DNA of 47,008 nt from CAIVPM01 sp964615145 (GCA_964615145.1 CAZTOP010000021.1:1-47008), one strand, 5' to 3'; positions 7,609-16,617 are shown, counted from the stretch's first letter. Notes: generated by a model from the sequence alone, not told the origin. Numbers and translations are program-made.

Positions 7609-8625
7609 ATGGAAATCAACAAACATAATTATCAAGAAATATTGCTTCTTTATATTGATGGAGAATTGACTCCCGATTTTGAAAAAGAAGTACAAGCTTT
7701 TATTGATGCTAATAACGATGTTCAGCAAGAGCTTGATGAATTGTTGAATGCTAAATTAATTCAAGAAGACATTTCTTTTGGAGATTTATCGGCACTATAT
7801 AAATATGAAAAAAATTGTATTAGTTCATCTAACTATAAAGAGTATTTTACAGCTTTTGTAGATAATGAGTTGAGTAAACAACAGAAGCAAGATACTGAAA
7901 CTTATGTTTTGCAGCATCCACAATTGCAGGCTGAGTTTATTGCTTTGCAAAAAACTAAACTCCCTTTAGAATATATTGAATATCCATTTAAATCTAGTTT
8001 ATATAAAAAAGAAAAAACAATATTTTTTTACCTACAACGAATGGCTATAGCAGCAGTTTTTATTGCTATTTCTTTTTTTGCTTGGAACTTGAACAGCAGT
8101 AATTCAAGTACAACAATTGCAACATCTGTCCAAACCCCCAAGCAAGTTGCAATTATTTCAAATTCGCAAAAAATAATTACTGTCAATGAGGATTCAAATA
8201 AAAAAATAATTACTTCCAAAAACAGTGAAACTCTTACTTCTGCAGCATCTAATAAAAGTAAATTAGAAAATAAAATTGAAAACAGTGTAACAAAAAATAA
8301 TGCAGCATCGTTACAAATACAAATTGATAACAACAATACTAAACCTATCGAAATCATCTCAAACAATCAAATTAAAAATACTCGAATAGAAAGTGTTGTA
8401 GTTGCAAATAATAAAACCAATGCACAAGAAAATACTGATGTACCAACCGTAAAACAAATAATATACAAAACATTGGATAATGATGAAGATGCTGGTAAAA
8501 CCATTGTAAATATTGATTCTGAAAATAAGCCATCAAAGTTAAAAGGGTTATTAAAAAAAGCACTAAACTCAATTACCCCTAAAGAAGATAATGATTCAAG
8601 AAAATTGATAGCTGTTACTTTATAA
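7609..8625 (+). CDS. Anti-sigma-factor-like transmembrane protein
   Basis: A 338-residue protein with one membrane span near 144-160 (MAIAAVFIAISFFAWNL), giving a cytoplasmic N-terminal region and a long Asn/Lys/Ser-rich extracytoplasmic tail. The N-terminal part contains two copies of an anti-sigma-like motif: LYIDGELTPDFEKEVQAF near 11-28 and FTAFVDNELSKQQKQD near 77-92. Neither copy has the His/Cys ligands of zinc-binding anti-sigma domains. The gene starts one base after the ECF sigma gene. The likely role is to hold the sigma factor at the membrane until an envelope signal arrives. No enzymatic domain is visible. Confidence 0.75.
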   Translation: MEINKHNYQEILLLYIDGELTPDFEKEVQAFIDANNDVQQELDELLNAKLIQEDISFGDLSALYKYEKNCISSSNYKEYFTAFVDNELSKQQKQDTETYVLQHPQLQAEFIALQKTKLPLEYIEYPFKSSLYKKEKTIFFYLQRMAIAAVFIAISFFAWNLNSSNSSTTIATSVQTPKQVAIISNSQKIITVNEDSNKKIITSKNSETLTSAASNKSKLENKIENSVTKNNAASLQIQIDNNNTKPIEIISNNQIKNTRIESVVVANNKTNAQENTDVPTVKQIIYKTLDNDEDAGKTIVNIDSENKPSKLKGLLKKALNSITPKEDNDSRKLIAVTL

Positions 8626-8648
8626 AATTTAAAAATTAGCAAAAAAAA

Positions 8649-9542
8649 ATGAAAAAGATTCTACTAACGGTAGTAGCTGTAACTACCTTGTCCTCACTAT
8701 TTGCACAGATAGATAGCACAGCAACTAATAACGACACTATTAAAGTTGGCAACTATGTTATTTTAAAAAAGAATGTACAGCAAACACCAGATTCTGCAAA
8801 GCACAAAAAATCTGTTTCTATTTCTGTTGGTACAGATGATTTGCTTGATATTAAAGTAAATAATGGATATAGTAGCAAAAAAAAGCATTCTAATGTAACT
8901 ACAAATTGGTGGGTTTTTGATTTGGGTTATGCAAACTTTAGAGACCAAACTAATTATCCTATAGCACAATCGGGTACCTATTTTCAAGAGTTTAAAAATG
9001 GAAAGGTAGATGAAAATAGTATGAATTTAATTAATGGAAAATCGTCCAATGTTAACATTTGGTTTTTTATGCAAAAGCTTAATATTTCAAAACATAAACT
9101 AAATTTAAAATATGGATTAGGTTATGAAATGTTTAACTATCGTTTTGAACATAGTTTAAGCTATAGAAAAGATCCAATGAGCTTTATTCATAATGATTCT
9201 ATCAGTTTTTCAAAAAATAAACTATTTCTTGGTTATTTAACAGTTCCTTTAATGGTTAATTTTACGCCAATGCCCGATAATAAAAGGAGCCTAAGTTTTA
9301 GTGCTGGAATTAGTGCTGGTTATTTAATAAACAGCCGAAACAAACAAATAAGTGCAGAAAGAGGTAAGCAAAAAATAAATGGAAATTTTGATTTAGAGCC
9401 TTTCAAACTAGCAGTAGTTGGAGAACTGGGTTTAGGCCAGGTAAGGCTTTATGGCAGTTACAGTTTAAGTAAACTACATAAAGATGCTACAGGCTTACAG
9501 CAATATCCTTTTACGCTAGGTGTAAGATTTAGTAGTTGGTAA
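8649..9542 (+). CDS. Outer-membrane beta-barrel protein of the sigma operon
   Basis: A 297-residue exported protein with signal peptide MKKILLTVVAVTTLSSLFAQ. The mature part has alternating hydrophobic strands (LKYGLGYEMFNYRFE, FLGYLTVPLMVNF, LSFSAGISAGYLI, VRLYGSYSLSKL) and ends VRFSSW with a C-terminal aromatic residue, as outer-membrane barrels do. It follows the anti-sigma-like gene by 23 bases and is closed by a terminator, making a three-gene operon. It may be the sensor of, or a target for, the envelope response controlled by the sigma factor; the sequence does not say which. Confidence 0.78.
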   Translation: MKKILLTVVAVTTLSSLFAQIDSTATNNDTIKVGNYVILKKNVQQTPDSAKHKKSVSISVGTDDLLDIKVNNGYSSKKKHSNVTTNWWVFDLGYANFRDQTNYPIAQSGTYFQEFKNGKVDENSMNLINGKSSNVNIWFFMQKLNISKHKLNLKYGLGYEMFNYRFEHSLSYRKDPMSFIHNDSISFSKNKLFLGYLTVPLMVNFTPMPDNKRSLSFSAGISAGYLINSRNKQISAERGKQKINGNFDLEPFKLAVVGELGLGQVRLYGSYSLSKLHKDATGLQQYPFTLGVRFSSW

Positions 9543-9567
9543 AATAGGTTTGTATTGTAACTTATAT

Positions 9568-9598
9568 AAGCATTTGGCAAAAAGTCAAATGCTTTTTT
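9568..9598 (+). terminator. Terminator after the sigma factor operon
   Basis: aagcatttg (9568-9576) pairs with caaatgctt (9586-9594) around a 9-nt loop, and six Ts run from 9593 to 9598. It lies 25 bases after the beta-barrel stop codon. Confidence 0.88.
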
Positions 9599-9629
9599 AT
9601 TTGCTCAAAGCAATTAATACATTTGCATA

Positions 9630-10088
9630 ATGAAGAAACTATTAAGTATTGTTTTAATTAGTTGTGTATTGGCATCTTGTACAACTCTTGATGTATATGA
9701 AAAGTCTAAAGTTTTTACCAAGCAGGAGTGGGCAAGTACTGATACTCCTAATTTTAAATTTGATATTGTGGATACTACAAGTCTTTATAACTTTTATTTT
9801 GTGTTGAGACATCAGGAAAAATATCCCTATAAAAATGTATGGCTGTCATTAAATGTTAAAAATGTAGATACAACTATAACAATAAAGAGGGAGTTTATAC
9901 TCGCCGATAACAATAAATGGCTAGGCAGCACTATAGATGATATTACTGACCATAGAATTATTTTTAATCAAGAACCTATAAAATTAAAAAAGGGTCCTTA
10001 TAGTTTTACTGTAAAACAAATAATGCGAGACGACCCTTTGCCACACATTTTGAGTGCAGGAATTAGGGTTCAAAAAGCAAATCAATAA
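9630..10088 (+). CDS. gldH: Gliding motility lipoprotein GldH
   Basis: A 152-residue lipoprotein: signal MKKLLSIVLISCVLASC, with lipobox LASC and C17 lipidated. The body (TKQEWASTDTPNFKFDI, then FVLRHQEKYPYKNVWLSL, then KKGPYSFTVKQIMRDDPL) matches the GldH family, whose members are needed for gliding in Flavobacterium and are widespread in Bacteroidota. A -7 element TACATTTG sits at 9618-9625. Its stop codon overlaps the ATG of the histidine kinase gene (TAATG), so gldH, the kinase and the regulator form one operon. Presence of gldH does not by itself prove gliding. Confidence 0.88.
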   Translation: MKKLLSIVLISCVLASCTTLDVYEKSKVFTKQEWASTDTPNFKFDIVDTTSLYNFYFVLRHQEKYPYKNVWLSLNVKNVDTTITIKREFILADNNKWLGSTIDDITDHRIIFNQEPIKLKKGPYSFTVKQIMRDDPLPHILSAGIRVQKANQ

Positions 10089-11074
10089 TGAACTTTTTTC
10101 AAAAAAATAAATTAGCTCTCGTAACTATTGCATACTGGGTTTTACTATTATACATTGTTGCAGCATTGCTGTGGTGGTTTATTGCCCTTAATAATCAAAA
10201 TCTTGCTATTACTAATGTTCAGTTGCTTGAAATAGATAAATCCGACTTCAACTATTCTCAAAAAGCAGATAAAATATTCTCACTACAAAAAAGGAAAACC
10301 GCACAATACATTGGCGAGGGTATTTCATTTTTGGCAGTAATTTTAATAGGGGCTGTTTTTATTTACAGAGCCACACGCAAACAAATAAAATTTGGTAAGC
10401 AACAACAAAATTTTATGATGGCTGTTACCCACGAATTAAAAACGCCAATTGCTATAGCACAACTTAATTTAGAGACCATTCAAAAAAGAAAATTAGAGCC
10501 AGATCAGCAAGATAAAATTATTCATAACTCTTTGCTAGAAATTAATCGTTTAAATGCTTTGTGTAATAATATACTTTGGGCTGCACAACTCGACGCTGGT
10601 GCGTATCAATCGAAAAGTGAAGAAATTAATTTAAGTGATATTGTTGGCGGATGTGTAGAAGATTTTGAAAAAAGATACAGTATTAAAAAAGTTAACTCAT
10701 TTATTGATGATGGCATTTATGTAAGTGGCGATATGTTAATGATGCAGATTTTAACGAATAATTTAATAGAAAATGCTATTAAGTATTCTCCAAAGGAAAA
10801 GCCTGTAATTATTGAGTTAAAACAAAATAATAGCAATGTTTTTTTATTAGTAAAAGATGAAGGCGTTGGAATTAATGATGATGAAAAGCAAAAGGTTTTG
10901 GAAAAATTTTATAGAAGTGGTAGCGAAATTACACGTAAAACTAAAGGCACAGGGTTAGGTCTTTATTTATGTAACAAGATTGTAAAAAAACATAAGGGTA
11001 AAATTATTATCAGTGACAATCATCCCTGTGGAACTATTTTTACAATAATATTCAATCAGTCAAATAATATATAA
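10088..11074 (+). CDS. Sensor histidine kinase, two membrane spans
   Basis: A 328-residue inner-membrane kinase. Spans lie near 11-33 and 74-94, enclosing a small periplasmic loop of about 40 residues; no HAMP or PAS domain is evident. The HisKA phosphorylation site is H115 in TMAVTHELKTP-like context. The ATP-binding domain shows the N-box (NNLIENAIKYSP), DEGVGI and GTGLGLYLCNKI motifs. It overlaps the gldH stop codon and is followed four bases later by its response regulator. The input signal is unknown; the tiny sensor loop suggests a membrane or protein-partner signal. Confidence 0.93.
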   Translation: MNFFQKNKLALVTIAYWVLLLYIVAALLWWFIALNNQNLAITNVQLLEIDKSDFNYSQKADKIFSLQKRKTAQYIGEGISFLAVILIGAVFIYRATRKQIKFGKQQQNFMMAVTHELKTPIAIAQLNLETIQKRKLEPDQQDKIIHNSLLEINRLNALCNNILWAAQLDAGAYQSKSEEINLSDIVGGCVEDFEKRYSIKKVNSFIDDGIYVSGDMLMMQILTNNLIENAIKYSPKEKPVIIELKQNNSNVFLLVKDEGVGINDDEKQKVLEKFYRSGSEITRKTKGTGLGLYLCNKIVKKHKGKIIISDNHPCGTIFTIIFNQSNNI

Positions 11075-11078
11075 TATT

Positions 11079-11780
11079 ATGAGTTTTAAAGCAAGTATTC
11101 TGTTGGTGGAAGACGAGGAAAGCCTACACGAAACCATTAAACTTAATTTTGAGTTAGAAGGTTATGAAGTAACCTCTGCTTTTGACGGAAGTCAGGCTTT
11201 GCAAGCTGTCAGCAATGAATATTTCGATTTAATTGTTTTAGATATAATGTTGCCCGAAATAGATGGAATAAATGTTACAGAAAATATACGCCTAAATAAT
11301 ACTGAAACTCCTATACTTATTTTAAGTGCAAAAAACACCAGTTCAGACAGGATTTTAGGTTTAAAAAAAGGAGCAGACGACTATTTAACCAAGCCTTTTA
11401 ATTTAGAAGAACTATTACTTAGAGTTGATAAATTAATAACCAAAAATAAACGATTACAAACAAAAACACCAATTGCCAATACTTACTCTTTTAACAATAA
11501 TATTATTGATTTCAAAGCCCAGGTAGCAACCAATTTTAACAATCAAATAATTAGTTTAAGTAAAAAGGAGGTAATGCTACTTAAGCTATTAATTGAAAAT
11601 AAAGGCGAGGTTGTAAATAGGGAAAAAATTCTGCAAATGGTTTGGGGTTATAATGTATATCCAACCACAAGAACAATTGATAATTTCATTCTCAATTTTA
11701 GAAAATATTTTGAGCAAGACTCCAAAGAACCGAAACACTTTCATTCTGCAAGAGGAGTAGGATATAAGTTTACAGATTAG
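11079..11780 (+). CDS. OmpR-family response regulator
   Basis: A 233-residue regulator. The receiver domain (about 4-120) has the acidic pocket EDEE, the phospho-acceptor D55 (LIVLDIMLP) and K105 in LTKPF. The C-terminal winged helix (about 135-230) contains the family signature NKGEVVNREKILQMVWG and the DNA-contact helix ending TRTIDNFILNFRKYFE. It is the cognate partner of the kinase encoded four bases upstream. Targets are unknown. Its stop codon is only 17 bases from the end of the convergent Ig-like lipoprotein gene, leaving little room for a terminator. Confidence 0.94.
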   Translation: MSFKASILLVEDEESLHETIKLNFELEGYEVTSAFDGSQALQAVSNEYFDLIVLDIMLPEIDGINVTENIRLNNTETPILILSAKNTSSDRILGLKKGADDYLTKPFNLEELLLRVDKLITKNKRLQTKTPIANTYSFNNNIIDFKAQVATNFNNQIISLSKKEVMLLKLLIENKGEVVNREKILQMVWGYNVYPTTRTIDNFILNFRKYFEQDSKEPKHFHSARGVGYKFTD

Positions 11781-11797
11781 TTTTTTTCTTGATAGTG

Positions 11798-13186
11798 CTA
11801 CCAGCTTAGATCCATTTCGTTATCCCAGTTTGCTCTTACCATAAGCTTTGCTTTAACCGGTATCGCTTTTTCGGGCTGTATTTTCAGTTTATAGTTTCCA
11901 GCATCCCAAACTCCGTTATTATTTTCATCTATTAAAACACGTAATTCATATTCTCCTGGTCTAAAATAATCTTGTACAATTTCTTTAGTCGATAAACTAA
12001 AAGTATTTTGTATTTTACCATCTTTTAATACTTGTAATACTCCATTGTTAGTTATTTGTTTGTGTCTTATTTTAATTTTTCCATAATCATTTTCACCAAA
12101 TGAAACGAACTTAATGGTGTCATTTTTTGCAAATCCAATACCAAGTGAATCTTTAATTTCATCTTTGTTTATTACAATAAAGTATTTTGTGGCAAATGCA
12201 AAATTTGTAGTAAAAGTTATCTTTTTTTGTATGGTATCATAATTCATTTTAGTAGTGAATATGGGCTTGTAATTACTATCTAACAACTCTATTGCATTTT
12301 TTGATAATAAACTAACTTTTCTATTAAAGTTAATTTGTAAAACACTATCTAAAATATCCAATCTACTGTTAACAAGGTTGGTTGCATATCTTAATTTTTT
12401 ATCTTCCTTTTCTTTTATTGTGATGTTTTGTGTACTTGGTGTGTTGGCTTTTGGCTCAACTTGTCTATATGCAAATAAATTTAGTTGCTTTACAGAATCA
12501 TCAATGAAAACAGACTCGTTTAAAAAAGCAAAAAGTTTAGTGCTGTCATCATATTTTTTGCTGTAATCGTTTGGCAAGACAAAAGCATTAAATTTGTTTT
12601 TGGGCAAATTGGTAAACTTAAATGCACCATTGCCATCAAGTTTAGCTATATATCTTGGTCTTAATTTTAAAACAGCGGTATCGTTTAAGTTACTGTATAA
12701 TGCAACTATCAAAGTGCTATCAACTTTGCCGTCATTTGCTAGTAACACTTTACCAGTTAATATTCCGTTATCAATGCTGCCACCAGTACTAAAAACGTAT
12801 GTTTTGTTTTTTAAAATATTCCCTTCGTTTACATCTTTAATAGCATCACCAAAGTTAATAGTATAAGTAGTATTAGCTTCTAAACTATCTTTTAAGGTTA
12901 TAAAAACATTGTGTAATTTGTAATCAATCAAAGGCATACTATTTGGCAAAGGATTCATTATAACATTCTGTTGAATGTCTTTGGCTTCAATGTATTCATC
13001 AAAAGTTAGTGTTATTTTTTTTGAATTAAAGTTGATAGTAGAATCTTTAGGTAAAGATATAATCATAACAGGAGGCAACGAATCTCGAGGGCCGCCACTT
13101 GGTGGTATAATGTTAGCACAACTACTGAATAGGATAAGTGCAGATATGTAGCAAAATAATTTTAAACTCAAATTTGAATAGTTCAT
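11798..13186 (-). CDS. Ig-like (SbsA-type) domain lipoprotein
   Basis: A 462-residue exported lipoprotein: signal followed by lipobox FSSC and then ANIIPPSGGPRDSLPP, a start common to a Bacteroidota family of cell-surface Ig-like proteins. Residues about 35-130 form an SbsA-type Ig-like domain (LTFDEYIEAKDIQQN, then YTINFGDAIKDVNEG). A second similar domain is likely near 285-370 (LQINFNRKVSLLS). The C-terminus has an EF-like stretch, LIDENNNGVWDAGNYK. It has no sorting tail. Function unknown, probably surface structural. It is monocistronic and convergent with the response regulator gene. Confidence 0.8.
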   Translation of the reverse strand: MNYSNLSLKLFCYISALILFSSCANIIPPSGGPRDSLPPVMIISLPKDSTINFNSKKITLTFDEYIEAKDIQQNVIMNPLPNSMPLIDYKLHNVFITLKDSLEANTTYTINFGDAIKDVNEGNILKNKTYVFSTGGSIDNGILTGKVLLANDGKVDSTLIVALYSNLNDTAVLKLRPRYIAKLDGNGAFKFTNLPKNKFNAFVLPNDYSKKYDDSTKLFAFLNESVFIDDSVKQLNLFAYRQVEPKANTPSTQNITIKEKEDKKLRYATNLVNSRLDILDSVLQINFNRKVSLLSKNAIELLDSNYKPIFTTKMNYDTIQKKITFTTNFAFATKYFIVINKDEIKDSLGIGFAKNDTIKFVSFGENDYGKIKIRHKQITNNGVLQVLKDGKIQNTFSLSTKEIVQDYFRPGEYELRVLIDENNNGVWDAGNYKLKIQPEKAIPVKAKLMVRANWDNEMDLSW

Positions 13187-13359
13187 TCTTGCAAACTTAT
13201 TTGTTTAAACCATTTTAAAAACTAAATAATACTCTAAAATGTTTTTTACTATTTCCAAACACAAGAAAACCAGAAATTAACAATAATGTAAGCTAGAATT
13301 AATTTTAAAAGAAAGCATTATTATTAAAAAACAATTAAATTGCACAAAATCTGATTGAA

Positions 13360-13644
13360 ATGACCCCTAAACAAATCCTAATTTTAAGAATAGTTTGCCT
13401 AATATTACTTGTAATTTGTAGTATAGTTAAATTTGTTTACTGGTACAAAGCAAAAAAAGATAACAACCATACTAAAATGTTTATTGTTTACTACTTTAGA
13501 TGGTTTGGTATTTATGCCTTATATGACAATGACTATGCAGATGTAAGGGATTTTATGAAAGTTAGTAATGCCACAAATAGAATCATTTGGCCTGCATTAA
13601 TCATTATTATTGCATCATATTTCCTTAATCATTTATCATATTAA
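13360..13644 (+). CDS. Small two-span membrane protein
   Basis: A 94-residue protein I cannot assign. Two hydrophobic segments, about 8-29 (ILRIVCLILLVICSIVKFVY) and 73-90 (IIWPALIIIIASYFL), flank a polar loop containing YYFRWFGIYALYDNDYADVRDF. It ends 23 bases before ldhA and could share its transcript. The ATG and hydrophobic pattern support a real gene, but nothing in the sequence indicates a function. Confidence 0.6.
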   Translation: MTPKQILILRIVCLILLVICSIVKFVYWYKAKKDNNHTKMFIVYYFRWFGIYALYDNDYADVRDFMKVSNATNRIIWPALIIIIASYFLNHLSY

Positions 13645-13667
13645 TTTTATTCTCTAGAAAATAAATT

Positions 13668-14651
13668 ATGAATGTAGCAGTATTTAGCACAAAATCTTAC
13701 GACAAAGACTTTCTAAATAAACTTAATGCTACGCATCACATAACTTTTTTTGAAACATCCTTAACACCTTTAACAGTAAACTTATGCAAAGGTTTTAATG
13801 CAATTTGTGTATTTGTAAATGATAAGGTTGATGAACAAGTAATTAATAAATTATCAGAATATTGTGTACAATTAATTGCACTTCGATGTGCTGGATTTAA
13901 TAATGTTGACTTAATTGCAGCTAAACAAAAAAATATTAAAGTTGTTCGTGTTCCATCCTACTCACCCCAAGCAGTTGCAGAACACGCAGTGGCGTTAATA
14001 CTTACACTTAGCAGAAAAATACACAAGGTTTATAACAGAGTTAGAGAGAGTAATTTTTCTCTTGAAAGACTTACAGGGTTTAACCTGCATCAGAAAACAG
14101 TTGGTGTAATAGGTACAGGACAAATTGGAACAGCATTTTGTAATATTATGTTAGGTTTTGGATGTAAAGTAATTGCTTATGATATTACCGAAAATCAGGA
14201 CTTAAAACAAAAGGGCGTTTTATATGCATCATTTGAAGATGTAATAAAAACAGCTGACATAGTCTCGCTTCATTGTCCATTAACACCTAGTACAAAATAC
14301 ATGATTAATGAAAGTGTTATTAATAAAATGAAAAAAGGTGTAGTGCTTATTAACACAAGTAGGGGTGCTTTAATAAACACAAAAGATGTAATTCAAGCAT
14401 TAAAAAATGAACAAATAGGTTATTTGGGTATTGATGTGTATGAACAAGAGGAACATTTGTTTTTTAAAGATTTGTCGGAAAAAATTATTCAAGACGATGT
14501 TATAGAAAGATTAATGAGTTTTCATAATGTAATCATTACACCACACCAGGGCTTTTTTACCAATGAAGCACTTGAGCAAATTGCTGTTACCACCATAAAC
14601 AGTTTATCTGATTTTGAAAATAATCTGCCGTTACAGCATCAAGTTTTGTAA
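13668..14651 (+). CDS. ldhA: D-lactate dehydrogenase, fermentative LdhA type
   Basis: A 327-residue NAD-dependent D-2-hydroxyacid dehydrogenase that follows E. coli LdhA almost end to end: N-terminus VAVFSTKSYDKDFL, then ALRCAGFNNVDL, then NFSLERLTGF. The Rossmann motif is GVIGTGQIG. Catalytic residues are R232 (NTSRGAL), E259 (DVYEQEE) and H293 (TPHQGF). It reduces pyruvate to D-lactate and regenerates NAD+ in the cytoplasm. A small membrane protein gene lies 23 bases upstream. LdhA suggests a capacity for mixed-acid fermentation or oxygen-limited growth, beside an SOD that indicates aerobic exposure. Confidence 0.93.
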   Translation: MNVAVFSTKSYDKDFLNKLNATHHITFFETSLTPLTVNLCKGFNAICVFVNDKVDEQVINKLSEYCVQLIALRCAGFNNVDLIAAKQKNIKVVRVPSYSPQAVAEHAVALILTLSRKIHKVYNRVRESNFSLERLTGFNLHQKTVGVIGTGQIGTAFCNIMLGFGCKVIAYDITENQDLKQKGVLYASFEDVIKTADIVSLHCPLTPSTKYMINESVINKMKKGVVLINTSRGALINTKDVIQALKNEQIGYLGIDVYEQEEHLFFKDLSEKIIQDDVIERLMSFHNVIITPHQGFFTNEALEQIAVTTINSLSDFENNLPLQHQVL

Positions 14652-14773
14652 CCATTTAATAAGCATATCAAATCATTTATCTGATGCCTGATTATTTTGG
14701 GTTTATTTTAACCATTAATGTGATGGCTTTTCGTTTATTTTGCCACTTATAGTTTAAACGAATAATTTATTTG

Positions 14774-15523
14774 ATGAAAAAGATTTCAATTCTGTTACTT
14801 AGCATAGTTAGTGCTCATATTATTTATGGTCAAGATGGTTCTAACTCAAAAAAAAGCGAAACTAGAACGTCTATTGCACCCAAAAAAATATCTGCTGGTC
14901 ATCCATCTGACCATTTTTTAATACAATTTGGTAGTGATAGCTGGGTAAGTAAGCCTGATAGTGCTAGAACAAATGGCGGAAGGCATTTTAATTTTTACTT
15001 AATGACTGATAAGCCATTTAAAACCAACCCAAAATTTAGTGTAGCCTATGGGCTAGGTATTGGTAGTAGTAATATTTATTTCGATAAAACATTTGTAGAT
15101 ATTACCTCAAAATCTACAAAACTTCCTTTCACAAATCAAGATGCAACAAATCATTTCAAAAAATTTAAGTTAACAGAAATTTTTCTTGAATTGCCAGTTG
15201 AATTAAGATTTACAGCTAATCCGGAAAATTCTGATAAATCTTGGAAATTTGCTATAGGTGCAAAAGTGGGAACACTTTTAAAAGCATATACCAAAGGAAA
15301 AGATTTGCAAGATAAAAATGGTAATACAATTTATGGAGCCAACTATATTTCAAAAGAGTATAGTAAAAACTTTTTTAATGGTACTAGGCTTTCATTTACT
15401 GGGAGAGTAGGCTACGGCAATTTTTCATTATCTGCCGCTTATGTTGTAACTCCTGCTTTAAAAACTGGATTTAGCCCCGATTTAAATACCTTATCTGTTG
15501 GTTTAACACTTAGTGGGCTATAA
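14774..15523 (+). CDS. Outer-membrane beta-barrel (porin-like) protein
   Basis: A 249-residue exported protein. I chose the ATG at 14774 over the in-frame TTG just before it, because it gives the clean signal MKKISILLLSIVSAHIIYGQ. The mature part has amphipathic strands (FSVAYGLGIGSSNIYF, LPVELRFTAN, FAIGAKVGTLLKAYT, LSFTGRVGYGNFSLSAAYVV) and ends LSVGLTLSGL. It is of the general PorT/OmpW-like 8-10 strand kind seen repeatedly in this window. Specific function unknown. A terminator follows. Confidence 0.75.
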   Translation: MKKISILLLSIVSAHIIYGQDGSNSKKSETRTSIAPKKISAGHPSDHFLIQFGSDSWVSKPDSARTNGGRHFNFYLMTDKPFKTNPKFSVAYGLGIGSSNIYFDKTFVDITSKSTKLPFTNQDATNHFKKFKLTEIFLELPVELRFTANPENSDKSWKFAIGAKVGTLLKAYTKGKDLQDKNGNTIYGANYISKEYSKNFFNGTRLSFTGRVGYGNFSLSAAYVVTPALKTGFSPDLNTLSVGLTLSGL

Positions 15524-15546
15524 AAAAAATTAGTCAATATTCTAGC

Positions 15547-15590
15547 AAACCCAATTTTTAAGGAATAATTTCTTGAAAACTTGGGTTTTT
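15547..15590 (+). terminator. Terminator between beta-barrel gene and atpG
   Basis: aaacccaa (15547-15554) pairs with ttgggttt (15581-15588). An imperfect inner stem is formed by tttttaagg and cttgaaaa, and the U-run extends to 15590. It isolates atpG from upstream transcription. Confidence 0.75.
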
Positions 15591-15607
15591 CTTTAGTGTA
15601 ATTCCGC

Positions 15608-15615
15608 TACTTTTG
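15608..15615 (+). promoter_or_regulatory. Candidate -7 promoter element for atpG
   Basis: TACTTTTG matches the Bacteroidota TAnnTTTG element and lies between the preceding terminator and atpG. No good TTTG -33 box is found at the usual distance, so confidence is limited. A heptad-spaced triple ttaaac repeat (15648-15667) follows in the leader. Confidence 0.45.
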
Positions 15616-15674
15616 CAGCCGAATTAAAGGTTTAGTAACAACTATTATTAAACTTTAAACGTTAAACTTATACA

Positions 15675-16556
15675 ATGGCAGGTCAATTAAAAGAGGTTCG
15701 TAATAGAATAAAGAGTGTTCAAAGTACACAGCAAATTACCAAAGCAATGAAAATGGTAAGTGCTGCAAAACTCAGAAGAGCTCAAGATGCAATTATTCAA
15801 ATGCGACCTTATGCTCAAAAATTGCAAGAAATGCTTAGCAGCATTATTAGTAATTTAGACGGTGGTACTTCAGTTAAATTAGCAGAAGAAAGAAATATCG
15901 AAAGAGTACTTTTTATAGTAGTAACTAGCGATAGAGGTTTATGTGGTGCTTATAACAGCAATGTTGTTAAATTAACTAAATCAACTATTGTAGAAAAATA
16001 CAGTACTCAGTTTGCAAAAGGCAATGTAGTTATTTGGAATATTGGAAAAAAGGGTTGGGAGGCTTTATCTAAAGCTGGATATAAAACAGATGCTACATTT
16101 AAAGACATATATTTAAACCTAAGTTTTGAAAATGTACAACTTGCAGCACAAGCTGCTGTTAAAGCATTTGAAAATAAAGAGTTTGATGCCATAGAAGTAG
16201 TATATAGTCAGTTTAAAAATGCAGCTACACAGGCCTTTGTATCAGAACCATTTTTGCCAATACCAAAAATTCAATCTAAGCCAGGTGCAAAAAAAGCTGA
16301 CTTTATTTTTGAGCCTAATGAAGAAGACTTAATTGCTGAGCTAATGCCAAAAATATTGAATACACAACTTTACAAAGCAGTTTTAGATGGCAATGCTAGT
16401 GAACATGGTGCAAGAATGACTGCAATGGACAAGGCAAGCGAAAATGCAAATGAGTTATTAAAATCATTAAAAATATCATACAACCGAGCTAGACAGGCTG
16501 CAATTACAACAGAACTTACAGAAATTGTAAGTGGTGCTGCTGCTTTGCAAGGGTAA
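15675..16556 (+). CDS. atpG: ATP synthase F1 gamma subunit
   Basis: A 293-residue gamma subunit, complete. The N-terminal coiled-coil helix (IKSVQSTQQITKAMKMVSAAKLRRAQ, written here only to note ITKAMKMVSAAKLRRA at about 22-37) and the C-terminal helix ending ARQAAITTELTEIVSGAAAL form the rotating shaft in F1. The central domain has the conserved TSDRGLCGAYNS. It couples proton flow through Fo to ATP synthesis. Unusually, no other atp gene is adjacent: it sits alone between a beta-barrel gene and scpB, preceded by a terminator and a candidate promoter, so its dosage must be matched to an atp operon elsewhere. Confidence 0.96.
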   Translation: MAGQLKEVRNRIKSVQSTQQITKAMKMVSAAKLRRAQDAIIQMRPYAQKLQEMLSSIISNLDGGTSVKLAEERNIERVLFIVVTSDRGLCGAYNSNVVKLTKSTIVEKYSTQFAKGNVVIWNIGKKGWEALSKAGYKTDATFKDIYLNLSFENVQLAAQAAVKAFENKEFDAIEVVYSQFKNAATQAFVSEPFLPIPKIQSKPGAKKADFIFEPNEEDLIAELMPKILNTQLYKAVLDGNASEHGARMTAMDKASENANELLKSLKISYNRARQAAITTELTEIVSGAAALQG

Positions 16557-16617
16557 TTGGTTAATTGTTTAAGGTTTACCGTTTTGCCTTTAATTATTAA
16601 CTACAAACTATAAACTT

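Noticed and set aside
12378..12866. Plus-strand frames over the Ig-like lipoprotein gene
   Set aside because: Shadow frames of a complete minus-strand gene with a good lipoprotein signal.
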